In this document: positions 9,711 to 19,118 of the stretch, one piece after another
How positions within the stretch are numbered: the first letter of the stretch is position 1
How the letters are laid out: each line of letters starts with the position of its first letter
Assembly (NCBI GenBank): GCA_037952775.1
Contig: JBANAY010000003.1
Location: forward strand, 14,012,001-14,076,000
DNA length: 64,000 nucleotides
Source: Clonostachys chloroleuca
Taxonomy: Eukaryota > Ascomycota > Sordariomycetes > Hypocreales > Bionectriaceae
Reading direction: 5' to 3'
Position numbers and translations under genes: made by a program
The notes under the pieces: generated by a model
What the model was told of the DNA's origin: nothing
What the model saw: only the letters and a program-made list of their open reading frames with translations
Databases searched by the model: none

Positions 9711-11767
9711 GATCAACACTTCGGGGAGCCTGAGAGAAGTAAGGAGAATGCAAGAAAGAGAGTAAAGGTATCGAGTACTCTATACTACAAAGACCAGAGC
9801 AGTTTCTAGCGAACTGGACGGGAGCGTGGAACTTTATAATCCATGAGGAGGAAGACGCCGGATAGAATTTCGTGGCGAACTATGAGTCCCTGAGACGGAA
9901 TGAGAAGTAACATCCCATGCAACTACCGGATATATTCCCCCTGAAGTTGAATGAAACACTCGCCCTTACACAAGTAACATACCATGGCCCAGGCATTCAA
10001 CAAAACCAAGAAGAGGAATGGCCCCAGCAATTTGTAAACAGTTGTAATGACCACACAATTGTGGTGTTCTCGTTACTACTAGAAATGGCCGCTGTTGTGG
10101 CGGTGGACAGGGACCACAAGTCAAATGGCCTAGATTTGGGAAAACCATTAACAGGAAGACCATCTTGACGACTGTGGTTTCAAGAAGGTCCACAAATCTA
10201 CGGATGGCGCCAAACCAAAATTATCGTTTCAGTAGAGCACGATGTGGTTGGAAACGGAGGAATATAGATCCGCTCCTTTATATCAATCCAACGCGATCCC
10301 TCATTCACAAGGGTACGACACATTTATGGTGTCTTTGAAGCCATGTCGTAAACAGACATCTCACAGATGATAAGGTCTCTTTCGGAAGATGGTTTCTTTG
10401 GCTGAGAAGATGCTTCTGGAGGGGACAGTCTATTGGAACTCGAACGGAGAGAGTTCCCTTATTTTACGGAATACGAGTTGGATTTTAAAGCCGACTTTGC
10501 GTTCCACTCAGTAAGTTCATCAGTACTTACCATATTCGAATGCATAACTGATATTTCGCAGCGTGTTCAGCCCGTACTGGAAACTTATTTGATCGAAGTG
10601 TACTCTGGCATTGGCTTAGGTACGAGGCGTATATTCATCATATTGAATGCTTTAAGCGAGGTGGGCGCAAAGCAGGACGGCGGGTTATCATGGTACACGT
10701 GTGGTCCAAAGGTCACAGGTTGATTACTATACTGGTTCGCCTTTGCATAACTTTGAAATGATAAGGGGTTTGGGATCAGTATATGAGGTTCAGCCTGAAG
10801 ATCTTCGTCCTGCTGGATGTGAACCGGACGCGAAGGGCTTTGCGAGTGGAGGCTTGTAAGTCAATCGAAGTCGAAGTCGGCAGAGACGGCAGCAGAAATA
10901 AGTCTAAGGAGATCGCCTCGGAGGGCGCCAAAGAATGGAGCAGATCAGAAACCTGAAGACTTTGGAGGGAGCCATGTAGTGATGCCTGAATGAGCCACTT
11001 CAAAATGGTCTCGCGACTTGCAGAGCCCAGACTCACCAGGGTGGAGGAAAAGCAGTCAAGAGCGCACGAGCGCTCGCCAAGGGGAATTTGTTGGTGCATG
11101 GAGGTACCAACAAAAGAGGGAAACCACTCTGTCTTGGTTAGTGATCTAGATGATCCAGTTCCTGGGATCGTCGGGTTCACTTATGAGGGTGGTGATCCAG
11201 TGTATAATTGGTAGAAAAAGGTGGGGTATGCCTTGGGCTCCCAAAGGTGCACGTGACATATGCATGCTTATGTCAAGGCGTATTTCTTGAGTGGGTGTGA
11301 GTTCCTCCAACTTATGACTCACGATATTTTATGATCCTCATTCGTAGGTGATTGTGGTTCCCTTGTTTTGTCCTAACACTCGTCTCCTAACCGAAATGCT
11401 ATCATCCGACCCTAGTTCTTTCACGACGGACCAGGCTCCGGTCATTAATAGCTTCGCGGTCGTTAAGTCTATACTCATATTTAATTTCGCTGTGAATAGG
11501 CAGGATGAAGATAGATGAAGACAAGAGACACTCATTTTGATGAATAGACATAGGACCGCCAATCGCTCCTAGTGAATACACGAAAATAACAAGCACTCTT
11601 CAGACTTATACATTCCTACATAGAGCTTAAGAGGCGGCGTGGAGTGAGATAGAATTAAATACATGAGAGCTTATGTTAAGGAAGCCGTGGCTTACAACCC
11701 ATTAACCATAAGTACAAGCCTATTTATCCCTACTACTAACGACAGCCCCGATTAGGTAAGTCCGCTC
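9711..11767. other. Intergenic; one weak small-gene candidate
   Basis: At 10389-10593 an ATG frame (MVSLAEKMLLEGTVYWNSNG) meets a canonical GTAAGT donor at about 10511 and a CGCAG acceptor at about 10562, and would make a peptide of about 49 residues. No family resemblance and weak support. Other frames here, including the Leu/Ser-rich minus frame at 10776-11180, lack an ATG start. Confidence 0.25.
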
Positions 11768-14349
11768 CTATAGCGGGCTCGAGAAGTCATACTTCCCCGC
11801 AACACCTTGCTTCTCAAAGATGCGCTTTATCTCGTCGGGAGTGGTGAAAGGAAACAGCTTCCAGACTGAGTTGTCCTTATAGAAACCGGGGAAGGCAATG
11901 TCCAGTAGATGGTGCATCTTACCGCCGCGAGCGAGCTTGTCCTGCGGCTTGTCTGCTTTAATGACATCGAATCCCCAATTCGTCATTGTAGCGGGTGTCC
12001 AGTCCTATTTGAAGTAGAGTCAAGAGTTAGCTAAAGTGCTACCAATGTGGCTATTTCTGGGCAAGTGTGGAAATGAGAGGAGAGGGAGGAGGGGCAAGCA
12101 TACAAGTGTATAAAATCGATCACCCCTAATCGAGGCAACAGCATCGCTGAAGACGGCCCTAACCATCGTGAAGCCCCCGCAGAGTCCCGAACCAGGATAC
12201 AAAGGTTTCTTGGCACTCTCGAAAAAAAGGCCGGGGTACATTTCTACAAAATCAGGCTCCTTGTAGAGGGCCTTCATGGCCTCCTGTGTCTTCGGATCAG
12301 GGTTAATGTCCTCGAAACTCTCGTGAGGTTTGAGGTCCATGAACTTGCGCAGCTCATTTAGCGTGCCGATGTGCCAGCTACGAGCCTGACTGATGCCAAG
12401 TATTGTGACGAGCTTGAGCACGACGGGCACTTGGTGCGCCCCGAAAGCGGCTATAGGATTTTATGTAAGTGGAACGTTTAGTGGGTGGAAAGGAGGGGGG
12501 CATTTACCGCTAACATCGTGTGTACTCTCCGCGATGAGCTTCGCCAGGGCCTCAGTCTCGAAGAAGCCGGAGCTGTCACGCTCCAAGCCTGGAAAAGTGC
12601 GGGCCTCCGGTTTCTGAGCCATGATCTCGTTCCTCCAGTTGGAGAGCCCTTTGAGGAAGTCTGGGAGAGACAGTTTGGAAACATCCTGGCCTGGGAACAG
12701 CTTTTGAAAGAAGTCCTGCGTCCATTTCTCGTCTCTTGCGCTGACAGTGGGGTGCCAGCGGTAGACGAGGTTAAACTCAACGGAGACCTGGTTGCCGGTG
12801 CTCAGGGAGGAACTGCCCTTGTCGAAGGTTTCGAAGTAGGGCTTTCGAGGATCCAGGGCCCAGTTAGAGTCGGGGGCGTGGTTCATATTAAGGATTGTGT
12901 TGAGATAGTCGGAGAGGATGATGTTGATATAGAGACCGCATGTCACACTAGTAAGCTTGTCAGTAAGAGTAAAACGGCACTCTTAACGCTAACCCTGCGC
13001 AGGCTTAGGATACGTACAGTCTTGCGGTGTTGAAGAGATGTTTATCAACCTCTCTCTCTGCATCTTCCTTACTCAGCCGTGGATTCGGACTGAACCTTCC
13101 TCCCTCGTTAATGCGTTTCAGTTCTCCTGCTACATAGTTATGGAAGCGATTAAAGGCTATGAGAAATGCGGAGACACCGGGCGGAAAGCCCAGAAGACGA
13201 TGTTCAGAGAAGGTGTCAGGCTTGAGCAAGCCGTCTTTCATAGTGCGAACAGCTTCCTGTTCTTGGACGTTGTTGCCGTACAAGGGGGATAAATCAAGGT
13301 AAGAGGAAGTGGATGAAATTTTATAATTCGGGTTAGGATTTCTTTCGGTGGCATCGCCGGTACGGAACATATCTGATATCGGTCAGATCAACTTCCCCGA
13401 GGTGTGATGCTGGGAAAAAAAGGGGGTTTGAGGGGGGGGGGGGGGGGGGAAGGAACCTAACCGTGGATGATAATAGTAGCCATATAGAAGAGCATGCTCG
13501 AGATCTTGTTCGGGTGTTCTTTTGGTGGTCCCTGACGAGCCAGCAGTTCTGTCAAGCGTCAGCTCGGGCGAAGATTCATTGATTTTGCTGCTTGAGCACG
13601 TACTATCGAACACTTCTCCCGGATCTGGGTACGGCCTCCCAGGGGTCAGTGGAGTGACACTTTTTACATATGGCGTGCCTGCCATTCCGAGTTTTGGATA
13701 CAGAGGGTTCTAGCGGCGAAATGTAATTAGCCCATGGATAGTGTGCTGGAAAGTTCTGTCGCGATAATCATACATTGTTCGACCCGTCGGCGGTGCGATA
13801 CTCATACTCATCACCCAGATACGACAATGGCGGGTGTTGCAAGCTATCCCACAATTCCTTGACCAGGGTTCCCGTGAGCTTAGTTTGTATATCTGAGCCG
13901 TCGGGCAATGAAATCGCAAGCTGAATGACACGCTCCATCTGGATTTTAATCTTTTGTCAGCAAACCGTCCCTCCCTGCTTCCAAGCAAATGGAATACCCA
14001 CCAAATACTTATTATCATCAATACCCCCTTTCAAAACCTTAGTATGGGCAATATCAATGAGGATTCCAATATCCTCATCGATCCTGAGGGTCTGACTCTG
14101 CACATCCTGGAGGAGGCCTTTGTTGTTTTGCAGAAAGTCAACTGCGTCTTCCAGCAGCTGGCCCCAATTAGTGGACACCTTGCGATTGGCGGCCTCGATG
14201 GGCTCGTCTTGATCGCCAAGGTTACTGAGGATCGAGTCGAAGCGATTGAGTACTTTGGAGAGAAGCGGCTCGGATTTCTCGGTCAAGTCGGAGCCGACGT
14301 GGGATTTGACTAAATCACGGAATTTCTTGAGGTTGGGGAAGATAGACAT
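11768..14349 (-). CDS. Ppo-type fatty-acid heme dioxygenase without P450 domain
   Basis: Psi-producing oxygenases (linoleate diol synthase family) use heme to dioxygenate oleic/linoleic acid to oxylipins that control sporulation. Eight exons on the minus strand: 14349-14002, 13938-13774, 13709-13604, 13548-13462, 13372-13018, 12947-12508, 12450-12104, 12004-11768. All seven introns are GT-AG and phases agree, giving 694 residues. The animal-peroxidase-like domain is complete: LWDSLQHPPLSYLGDEYEYR, KLGMAGTPYVKSVTPLTPG, distal heme His in TIIIHDMF (about 235), SSYLDLSPLYG, FPPGVSAFLIAFNRFHNYV, catalytic Tyr and proximal His in EFNLVYRWH (about 416, 419), NPDPKTQEAMKALY, and PGSGLCGGFTMVRAVFSDAV. 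Family members of about 1,050-1,100 residues continue into a P450-like hydroperoxide isomerase. This one stops at KYDFSSPL just where that half should begin, and no P450 sequence follows. Likely a stand-alone dioxygenase or truncated duplicate. Confidence 0.9.
13373..13461 (-). other. Ppo intron 4 containing an 18-base homopolymer
   Basis: 89-nt intron with donor GTTAGG, branch CTGAC and acceptor ATATCAG. It contains C18 on the coding strand (G18 at 13432-13449 on the plus strand), which extends its polypyrimidine tract. Splicing to ATATGTTCCG restores the IIIHDMF heme-ligand motif. Confidence 0.75.
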
Positions 14350-14576
14350 GTTTTTGACAATGGGTTTTTTTTCTTTCTAGATGGGCGGGTGGGTGCTACT
14401 GTTACGAAGGCACTATAAAGCCTGAGAAAGATATTGGGTGTAGATGAGGTGGTAGAATCCGTTAGATATTCTGGAGAAATCAGAGCAGGCTCCAGAGTTT
14501 CAATTCGCACCGTGGTTCACGTCAATGCATATAGTTGGCGGTTATGTTGGGGAAAGCAGTGGAAAGGTAGCAGGTC

Positions 14577-14925
14577 TTCTCAAGTTATGCTTTTAATCAT
14601 TCCAGACTCCAAAGTTTCGAGAGTCTAGATGTCTAAGGAACGCCCTAGTGGCTCTGTAATGAAACCCTATTAGAGCTGGGCGCTATAGTTCAAGCAGTTA
14701 AGGTAAAGAAAGTTTCGCGCAAAAGCGGTGATATTAAACCTATCTTGATAATCAATAAAGTTTGCATCCAAAAACAGATGTCCTTCTCAATTATACTTTT
14801 AAACATTCCAGAGCTTCTTGAAGTTTCGAGAGTCTAGATGCCGAAATGTATACATAGAAGGTTACTATAGCTCTTTAATGTAAGCCTATTAGAGCTACAG
14901 GCAATAGTGCAAGTAGTCAAGTCAC
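14577..14925 (+). repeat. Imperfect tandem duplication, period about 205 bp
   Basis: 14577-14703 and 14781-14925 share the words TTCTCAA, CATTCCAGA, AAGTTTCGAGAGTCTAGATG, CTATTAGAGCT and CAAG-AGT-AAG in the same order with small indels. It lies just upstream of the Ppo start codon, within or near its promoter. Confidence 0.7.
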
Positions 14926-16401
14926 TAGGAATGCTAGAGCTACAAGTACTTGAATTCTGTTTAAATGTTCGCGACAAAGTGATGTCATACCCAGCTCTAT
15001 GAACGGACAGAGTTTGAATGTAAATCTAGATATCCGTTTCAAGTCAGCCTTTCTTAACCATATAAAGAAAGACATTAAGGTAACCCTTTGTAAATGCTGC
15101 ATTACCTATAAGAATCTGGACCAAAGATAAAATAACCTTGACGCCATATGGAGAGTAACTACGCAAGAACGAGGCAGGTGATGCAGTGATGTCACAAATA
15201 GCCCTATCTGGTTCACAACGGCCGCCACAAGCCACCGGAACCCAGCTATTTATAGCCCAGCTGACCATGTCGACAAAACCCGATATCATCGCCTAAGCAG
15301 CATAAACATGCTCACAGAAGCATAGCCACAACTGAGTCTAATTCAGTCCAGCCTGGGCGATACGCTAGACCTGGTCAGGGCTCAGAATGATTGAGTCGTC
15401 ATTAATTTCATCTGTGCGGTTATCATTGAGCGGCGTGTGTGCAGCAGAAGCACAAGGACGTGAAGCAGTTAGGCATGCCGTAGTGCGTATTCCCGTGATT
15501 CTCAGAAGATGTTATCGCGGTGGGTGATCGTACGGTCGATTGACTCACTCAGGTGGTGGACTTCCACCACTTGAGTTGGTTCGTCAAAGTGAGCTCTCCC
15601 TGGCTCGACGGCGGCTTCCTTCCACACCAAGAAAAGGTAACCCTGTGGCGGTGATACACTTCGCTCAATATTCGTGCCCACTTTCTGGTCTTCCTTAGGT
15701 GTAATAAGGTTAGGAACTACGCAACGCTAACCTTCTAGCACTTACACTGGTAGTCTAGACCAAGTGAAGATAGAGGAAGGGCCACATGGATTGAGACTGG
15801 AGTTACATCCAGTTGCATCACTTTGCATTCCAGTGCATTTTGCATTCCTGTCTATATGTTTAGAACTATCCTCCAATTCAGATTCGCAAAGTTGATACGC
15901 AGGTAGTCTGAACACGCTGTAGTACTGAAGTAGTACTTAAAATATATCGGTAATTCACCAATGTGAAATTTTAGTTACAATTTAGGTTTAACGCCAAACA
16001 ATAACCATCCTGTGATATATTCCGCCACATTTGGTAAGCATATTGCTCAAAAATGCGGGGGAAAAGCCCAGCCTCGGGAGCAGAAGCCCAATGAATTTCT
16101 TAGACATCTCCTTGCTTTCCATCAAAAAGGCTCTATAGTTTCGGTCGCGGTTATATCACCTCATGGCTATCTTTCAACTTCTGAACCGCTAGATTCTGGA
16201 AATAGACCAAGCAGTAGAGTCATCCTGTGATTTTTAAACTGAAATGAGGTGGTAGAATGGCCTTGAAGATTCTGAAATTCAGCAAGAGCCCAAAGGATCC
16301 AGCTCCTCTGGCCGGTGAAGAAGAGAGAACCTACTGTACATGCCAAGTATAAGCCCTTAGAGGCAAGACCATGGCACTCTATGTAGTTGATCGAAGATAT
16401 C
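14926..16401. other. Intergenic, nothing recognised
   Basis: No frame with splice or family support. Several short C-to-T-looking AT-rich patches. Confidence 0.4.
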
Positions 16402-16815
16402 TTAGTGATACAGGCGTGCGCGTTCCTTCACTAAGTCCATCGTGGGAATGTTATCCATGAACCTGACCAGCAAGTCTCGAGACTGCCCGGCATTCATGCA
16501 CCGAAGCACTTCATCATCCGGGGGCAGCTGATCAGTCTTTGCAACTTGCAAGCGGAGCTGGTTGAAAAGAGGATCCAAACTCGTGTTTCCGGAGCTTGGT
16601 GCTGTCTCAGCAAGGAAGTCGCGCAAGCTGTATACTTCAAGGTTGTCTGCCATAACCTCGTCTCGCTCCCCTTCCTTGGGTTTTCGCACCTTAATGTCGG
16701 ATTTGCAACGAACAAAAGCATACTCGAAGCCCTTGTCAGCAGGTGCTTGGAATCCCTCAGAGGCTGCATTTCGGCTCAGCAACACTGTCCACTGTTCAGG
16801 CTTGAGATTTCGCAT
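16402..16815 (-). CDS. Hypothetical protein
   Basis: 137-residue frame from ATG 16815 to a TGA at 16402. The product is charged and globular-looking (MRNLKPEQWTVLLSRNAASE, KVRKPKEGERDEVMADNLE, LYSLRDFLAE-like). No signal peptide or membrane segment. A minus-strand open stretch upstream (16975-16822, MGSGSGSELAACIAL...) ends at TAG seven bases before this ATG and could be a preceding exon or separate. Not recognised. Confidence 0.4.
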   Translation of the reverse strand: MRNLKPEQWTVLLSRNAASEGFQAPADKGFEYAFVRCKSDIKVRKPKEGERDEVMADNLEVYSLRDFLAETAPSSGNTSLDPLFNQLRLQVAKTDQLPPDDEVLRCMNAGQSRDLLVRFMDNIPTMDLVKERARLYH

Positions 16816-16988
16816 TTCAGACTAGCAGCCGTGAGAAAGGCTGCTGTGGTAACTGTTTTTTCCAAATTTGTAAGCTTGGGCGGGGAGAGGGCCGATCTCG
16901 CCTATGTCCTTGTTGCCGGGAACTGAGGAGCTCAAAGCAATGCAAGCGGCTAACTCGGATCCAGAACCGCTACCCATTATGTACCTCT

Positions 16989-17384
16989 GTGATACCACGC
17001 GTCCTCTCAAGTTTGACTTGTTTGAAGTCACTGTACTTGCTGGACAGGCCCGATCGGCTCGATGATGATGAGGCCGCCCAGGCCATTCTCGGCCTTGCAT
17101 CTTCGGATTCAGCTATCGCGTTGGAGAAGGTGGTCGTGTCTGCGGTCATGTCGATTGCCATTCGCCTCAAAACGTGGCTCCCTGACACAAATGACGCCCC
17201 CGATGTAGTCCCGGGATTTCCGATTGCACAACTTCTAGTCTACCATAAGAACGATGCTACCAATGTCTACGGGCAAGTGGCACCATATGAGTACTTCTTT
17301 CTCGGGGATGCTCTCCTCAGTCCTGTTCGATTCGTCAATGCCTTGTTGCGCTATGTACAGACCCTGAACTCACAGAGTGCCTAA
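16989..17384 (+). CDS. Hypothetical protein, C-terminal part
   Basis: 131-codon open frame ending TAA 17382-17384. The translation has well-formed features: LDDDEAAQAILGLASSDSA, RLKTWLPDTNDAPDVVPGFP, LVYHKNDATNVYGQVAPYEY and FFLGDALLSPVRFVNALLRY. The first Met codon in the frame is not a convincing start, so upstream exons may be missing. It overlaps the region antisense to the hypothetical gene at 16402-16815 only upstream. Unknown fungal family. Confidence 0.45.
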   Translation: MIPRVLSSLTCLKSLYLLDRPDRLDDDEAAQAILGLASSDSAIALEKVVVSAVMSIAIRLKTWLPDTNDAPDVVPGFPIAQLLVYHKNDATNVYGQVAPYEYFFLGDALLSPVRFVNALLRYVQTLNSQSA

Positions 17385-18167
17385 TATATCCCAGAGGGTC
17401 AGATGATGACGGCATTCGGCCACGGCAGGCGAAATCTCGTGTTCAAAAGTCGGTCGACAAAGCTCTGGGAGTACACGACCCGAGAAATATAACCAAACGA
17501 GGGCATATATTATAATTCTTCCCTCTGTTAGGTGATTCACAAATGGTTTAGAGCTAAAAACTAGGCACAATAGTAGTATAAGTTTATCTCGAGCATTACT
17601 ACCTCATATATTAATAGTAGATATCTAAATTATAGAAGAACTTCAATGCTATTGTTGTGTTATCTACTATCCCGGAAGGGCTCGCCCATAGGAAGCTCTT
17701 AATACAAGACGCTCTATCCTAGAGAAGGCAATAAACACAATGGCTGCCACCTCCTCCATATTACGTAAATCGTTGTGAATTTCAGGGAACCGGAGTTACA
17801 AGCAGCAAAAAGAGAGACTGCTTTGGTCAAATCAGTGTGCGCACGCCATGAGATAAACGAGGTAATTAAATTAGTTGTTCGAGACAATAATGAGGCAGGA
17901 ATCACTCTGAAGGAGCTTGAATCCAAACCAGATGAGTGAAGAGATTTTCCTTGGGGCAATGCAACATACTATGTAGTCAAGCCCGTAGTATAGCCCGTTT
18001 TAGGTGTACATATCGTCATAGTGAATGAGGAGCGCTATTGTAGTTTCAATTTCCGACATTGTAGTTTTGGGGCCCTTTTCTGGGAACAGGGGCCCCAAAC
18101 TGGGTCGTATTATTATATAAGATTCCAACCACTGTTCACTCTCTAGCTAGACTCGCGCTCAATCACT
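17385..18167. promoter_or_regulatory. Upstream region of the LPMO gene
   Basis: A TATA-like TATTATATAAG lies near 18110, about 55 nt before the ATG. Just upstream an inverted repeat (TTTTGGGGCCC ... GGGGCCCCAAA, 18065-18099) can form a hairpin and carries a CCCAAACTGGGTCG word that recurs elsewhere in the window. Confidence 0.4.
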
Positions 18168-19118
18168 ATGATCATTTTGCGAATTGTTGGCATCTTCATA
18201 AGCTTTTATAGGGTTGTCCACGGCCATATGAAGATGAACTTGCCGACTCCGTATGGTAAATCGAGCCTCAACAACGGCCCATTGCTGGCTGATGGAACGG
18301 ATTTCCCCTGTAAGCTGCGCTCTGGTGTGTATGATTCAGAAGGCGCGTCGAATATTTATGCCCTCGGCCGAACATACCCACTCAGTTTTATTGGACAAGC
18401 TGTACACGGGGGAGGCTCCTGTCAAGTATCAATTACATATGATAGCCAGCCTACTCGAAATTCGATTTGGAAGGTGATCAGATCTATCGAGGGTGGCTGT
18501 CCTGCCCAAGGCCAATCCGGAAATATTGGTGACAATGCGAATGCTGCAAATCCGTTTCAGTATGACTTCACGATACCTTCCAATATTCCCACTGGCAGTG
18601 GCACCATTGCCTGGACTTGGTTTAATAAGATTGGGAACCGCGAAATGTACATGAATTGTGGCCCAATGACGCTCACAGGGATAAGTGGTACCTGGGAAGG
18701 CTTTGAAATGCTACCAGACATGTTCAGAGCAAACATTAACAATGGGTGTGCTGTACCGGATGGAAAAGATCTAGTATTTCCAGACCCAGGTCGTGATGTG
18801 ACTAGGATGAACCAAGGTACTACTGCTTTCGCAGGCCCGACTGGGTCTTGCCCCTACCCAACCTCTCGGAGTCCCGTTAAAGCCTACATCTCAACTTCAA
18901 CAAGTAGCTTGAATTTTGCATCTCCGGCCTCCGGGATAACCAGCGCAGTAAGCCAGATTAGTAATGACAGGGTAGGCAATTTATGTACTGTAGAAGGCTT
19001 ATGGAACTGCATTAATGGTAATTCTTTCCAACGCTGTGCGGGAGGCAGATGGTCATACCCGCAGCAGCTTGCTGCCGGGATGTCTTGTAAACCAGGAGAG
19101 CATAAGACTTTAAGTTAG
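18168..19118 (+). CDS. AA11-like lytic polysaccharide monooxygenase
   Basis: Copper-dependent secreted enzyme that oxidatively cleaves chitin (AA11 family). Intronless, 316 residues from the ATG at 18168. The signal peptide MIILRIVGIFISFYRVVHG ends immediately before HMKMN, so the mature protein begins with the His that forms the copper histidine brace. The second brace His is His80 in GQAVHGGGSCQ, and the axial aromatic is probably Tyr161 in NREMYMNCGP. Conserved blocks include TPYGKSSLNNGPL, DFPCKLRSGVYD, SIEGGCPAQ and AWTWFNKIGNREMYMNCGP. Near 210-225 there is VFPDPGRDV. The C-terminal 60 residues hold a Cys-containing module (NLCTVEGLWNCINGNSFQRC, RWSYPQQLAAGMSC) resembling the X278-like chitin-binding tail of some AA11 proteins. 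Complete and probably functional. Confidence 0.9.
   Translation: MIILRIVGIFISFYRVVHGHMKMNLPTPYGKSSLNNGPLLADGTDFPCKLRSGVYDSEGASNIYALGRTYPLSFIGQAVHGGGSCQVSITYDSQPTRNSIWKVIRSIEGGCPAQGQSGNIGDNANAANPFQYDFTIPSNIPTGSGTIAWTWFNKIGNREMYMNCGPMTLTGISGTWEGFEMLPDMFRANINNGCAVPDGKDLVFPDPGRDVTRMNQGTTAFAGPTGSCPYPTSRSPVKAYISTSTSSLNFASPASGITSAVSQISNDRVGNLCTVEGLWNCINGNSFQRCAGGRWSYPQQLAAGMSCKPGEHKTLS

Noticed and set aside
10776..11180. Minus-strand 134-codon frame rich in Leu and Ser
   Set aside because: Starts with GTG, not ATG, and shows no recognisable domain; considered and dropped as a possible cluster regulator.
12461..13292. Long plus-strand frames opposite the Ppo gene
   Set aside because: Antisense shadows of exons that carry heme-ligand and catalytic motifs.
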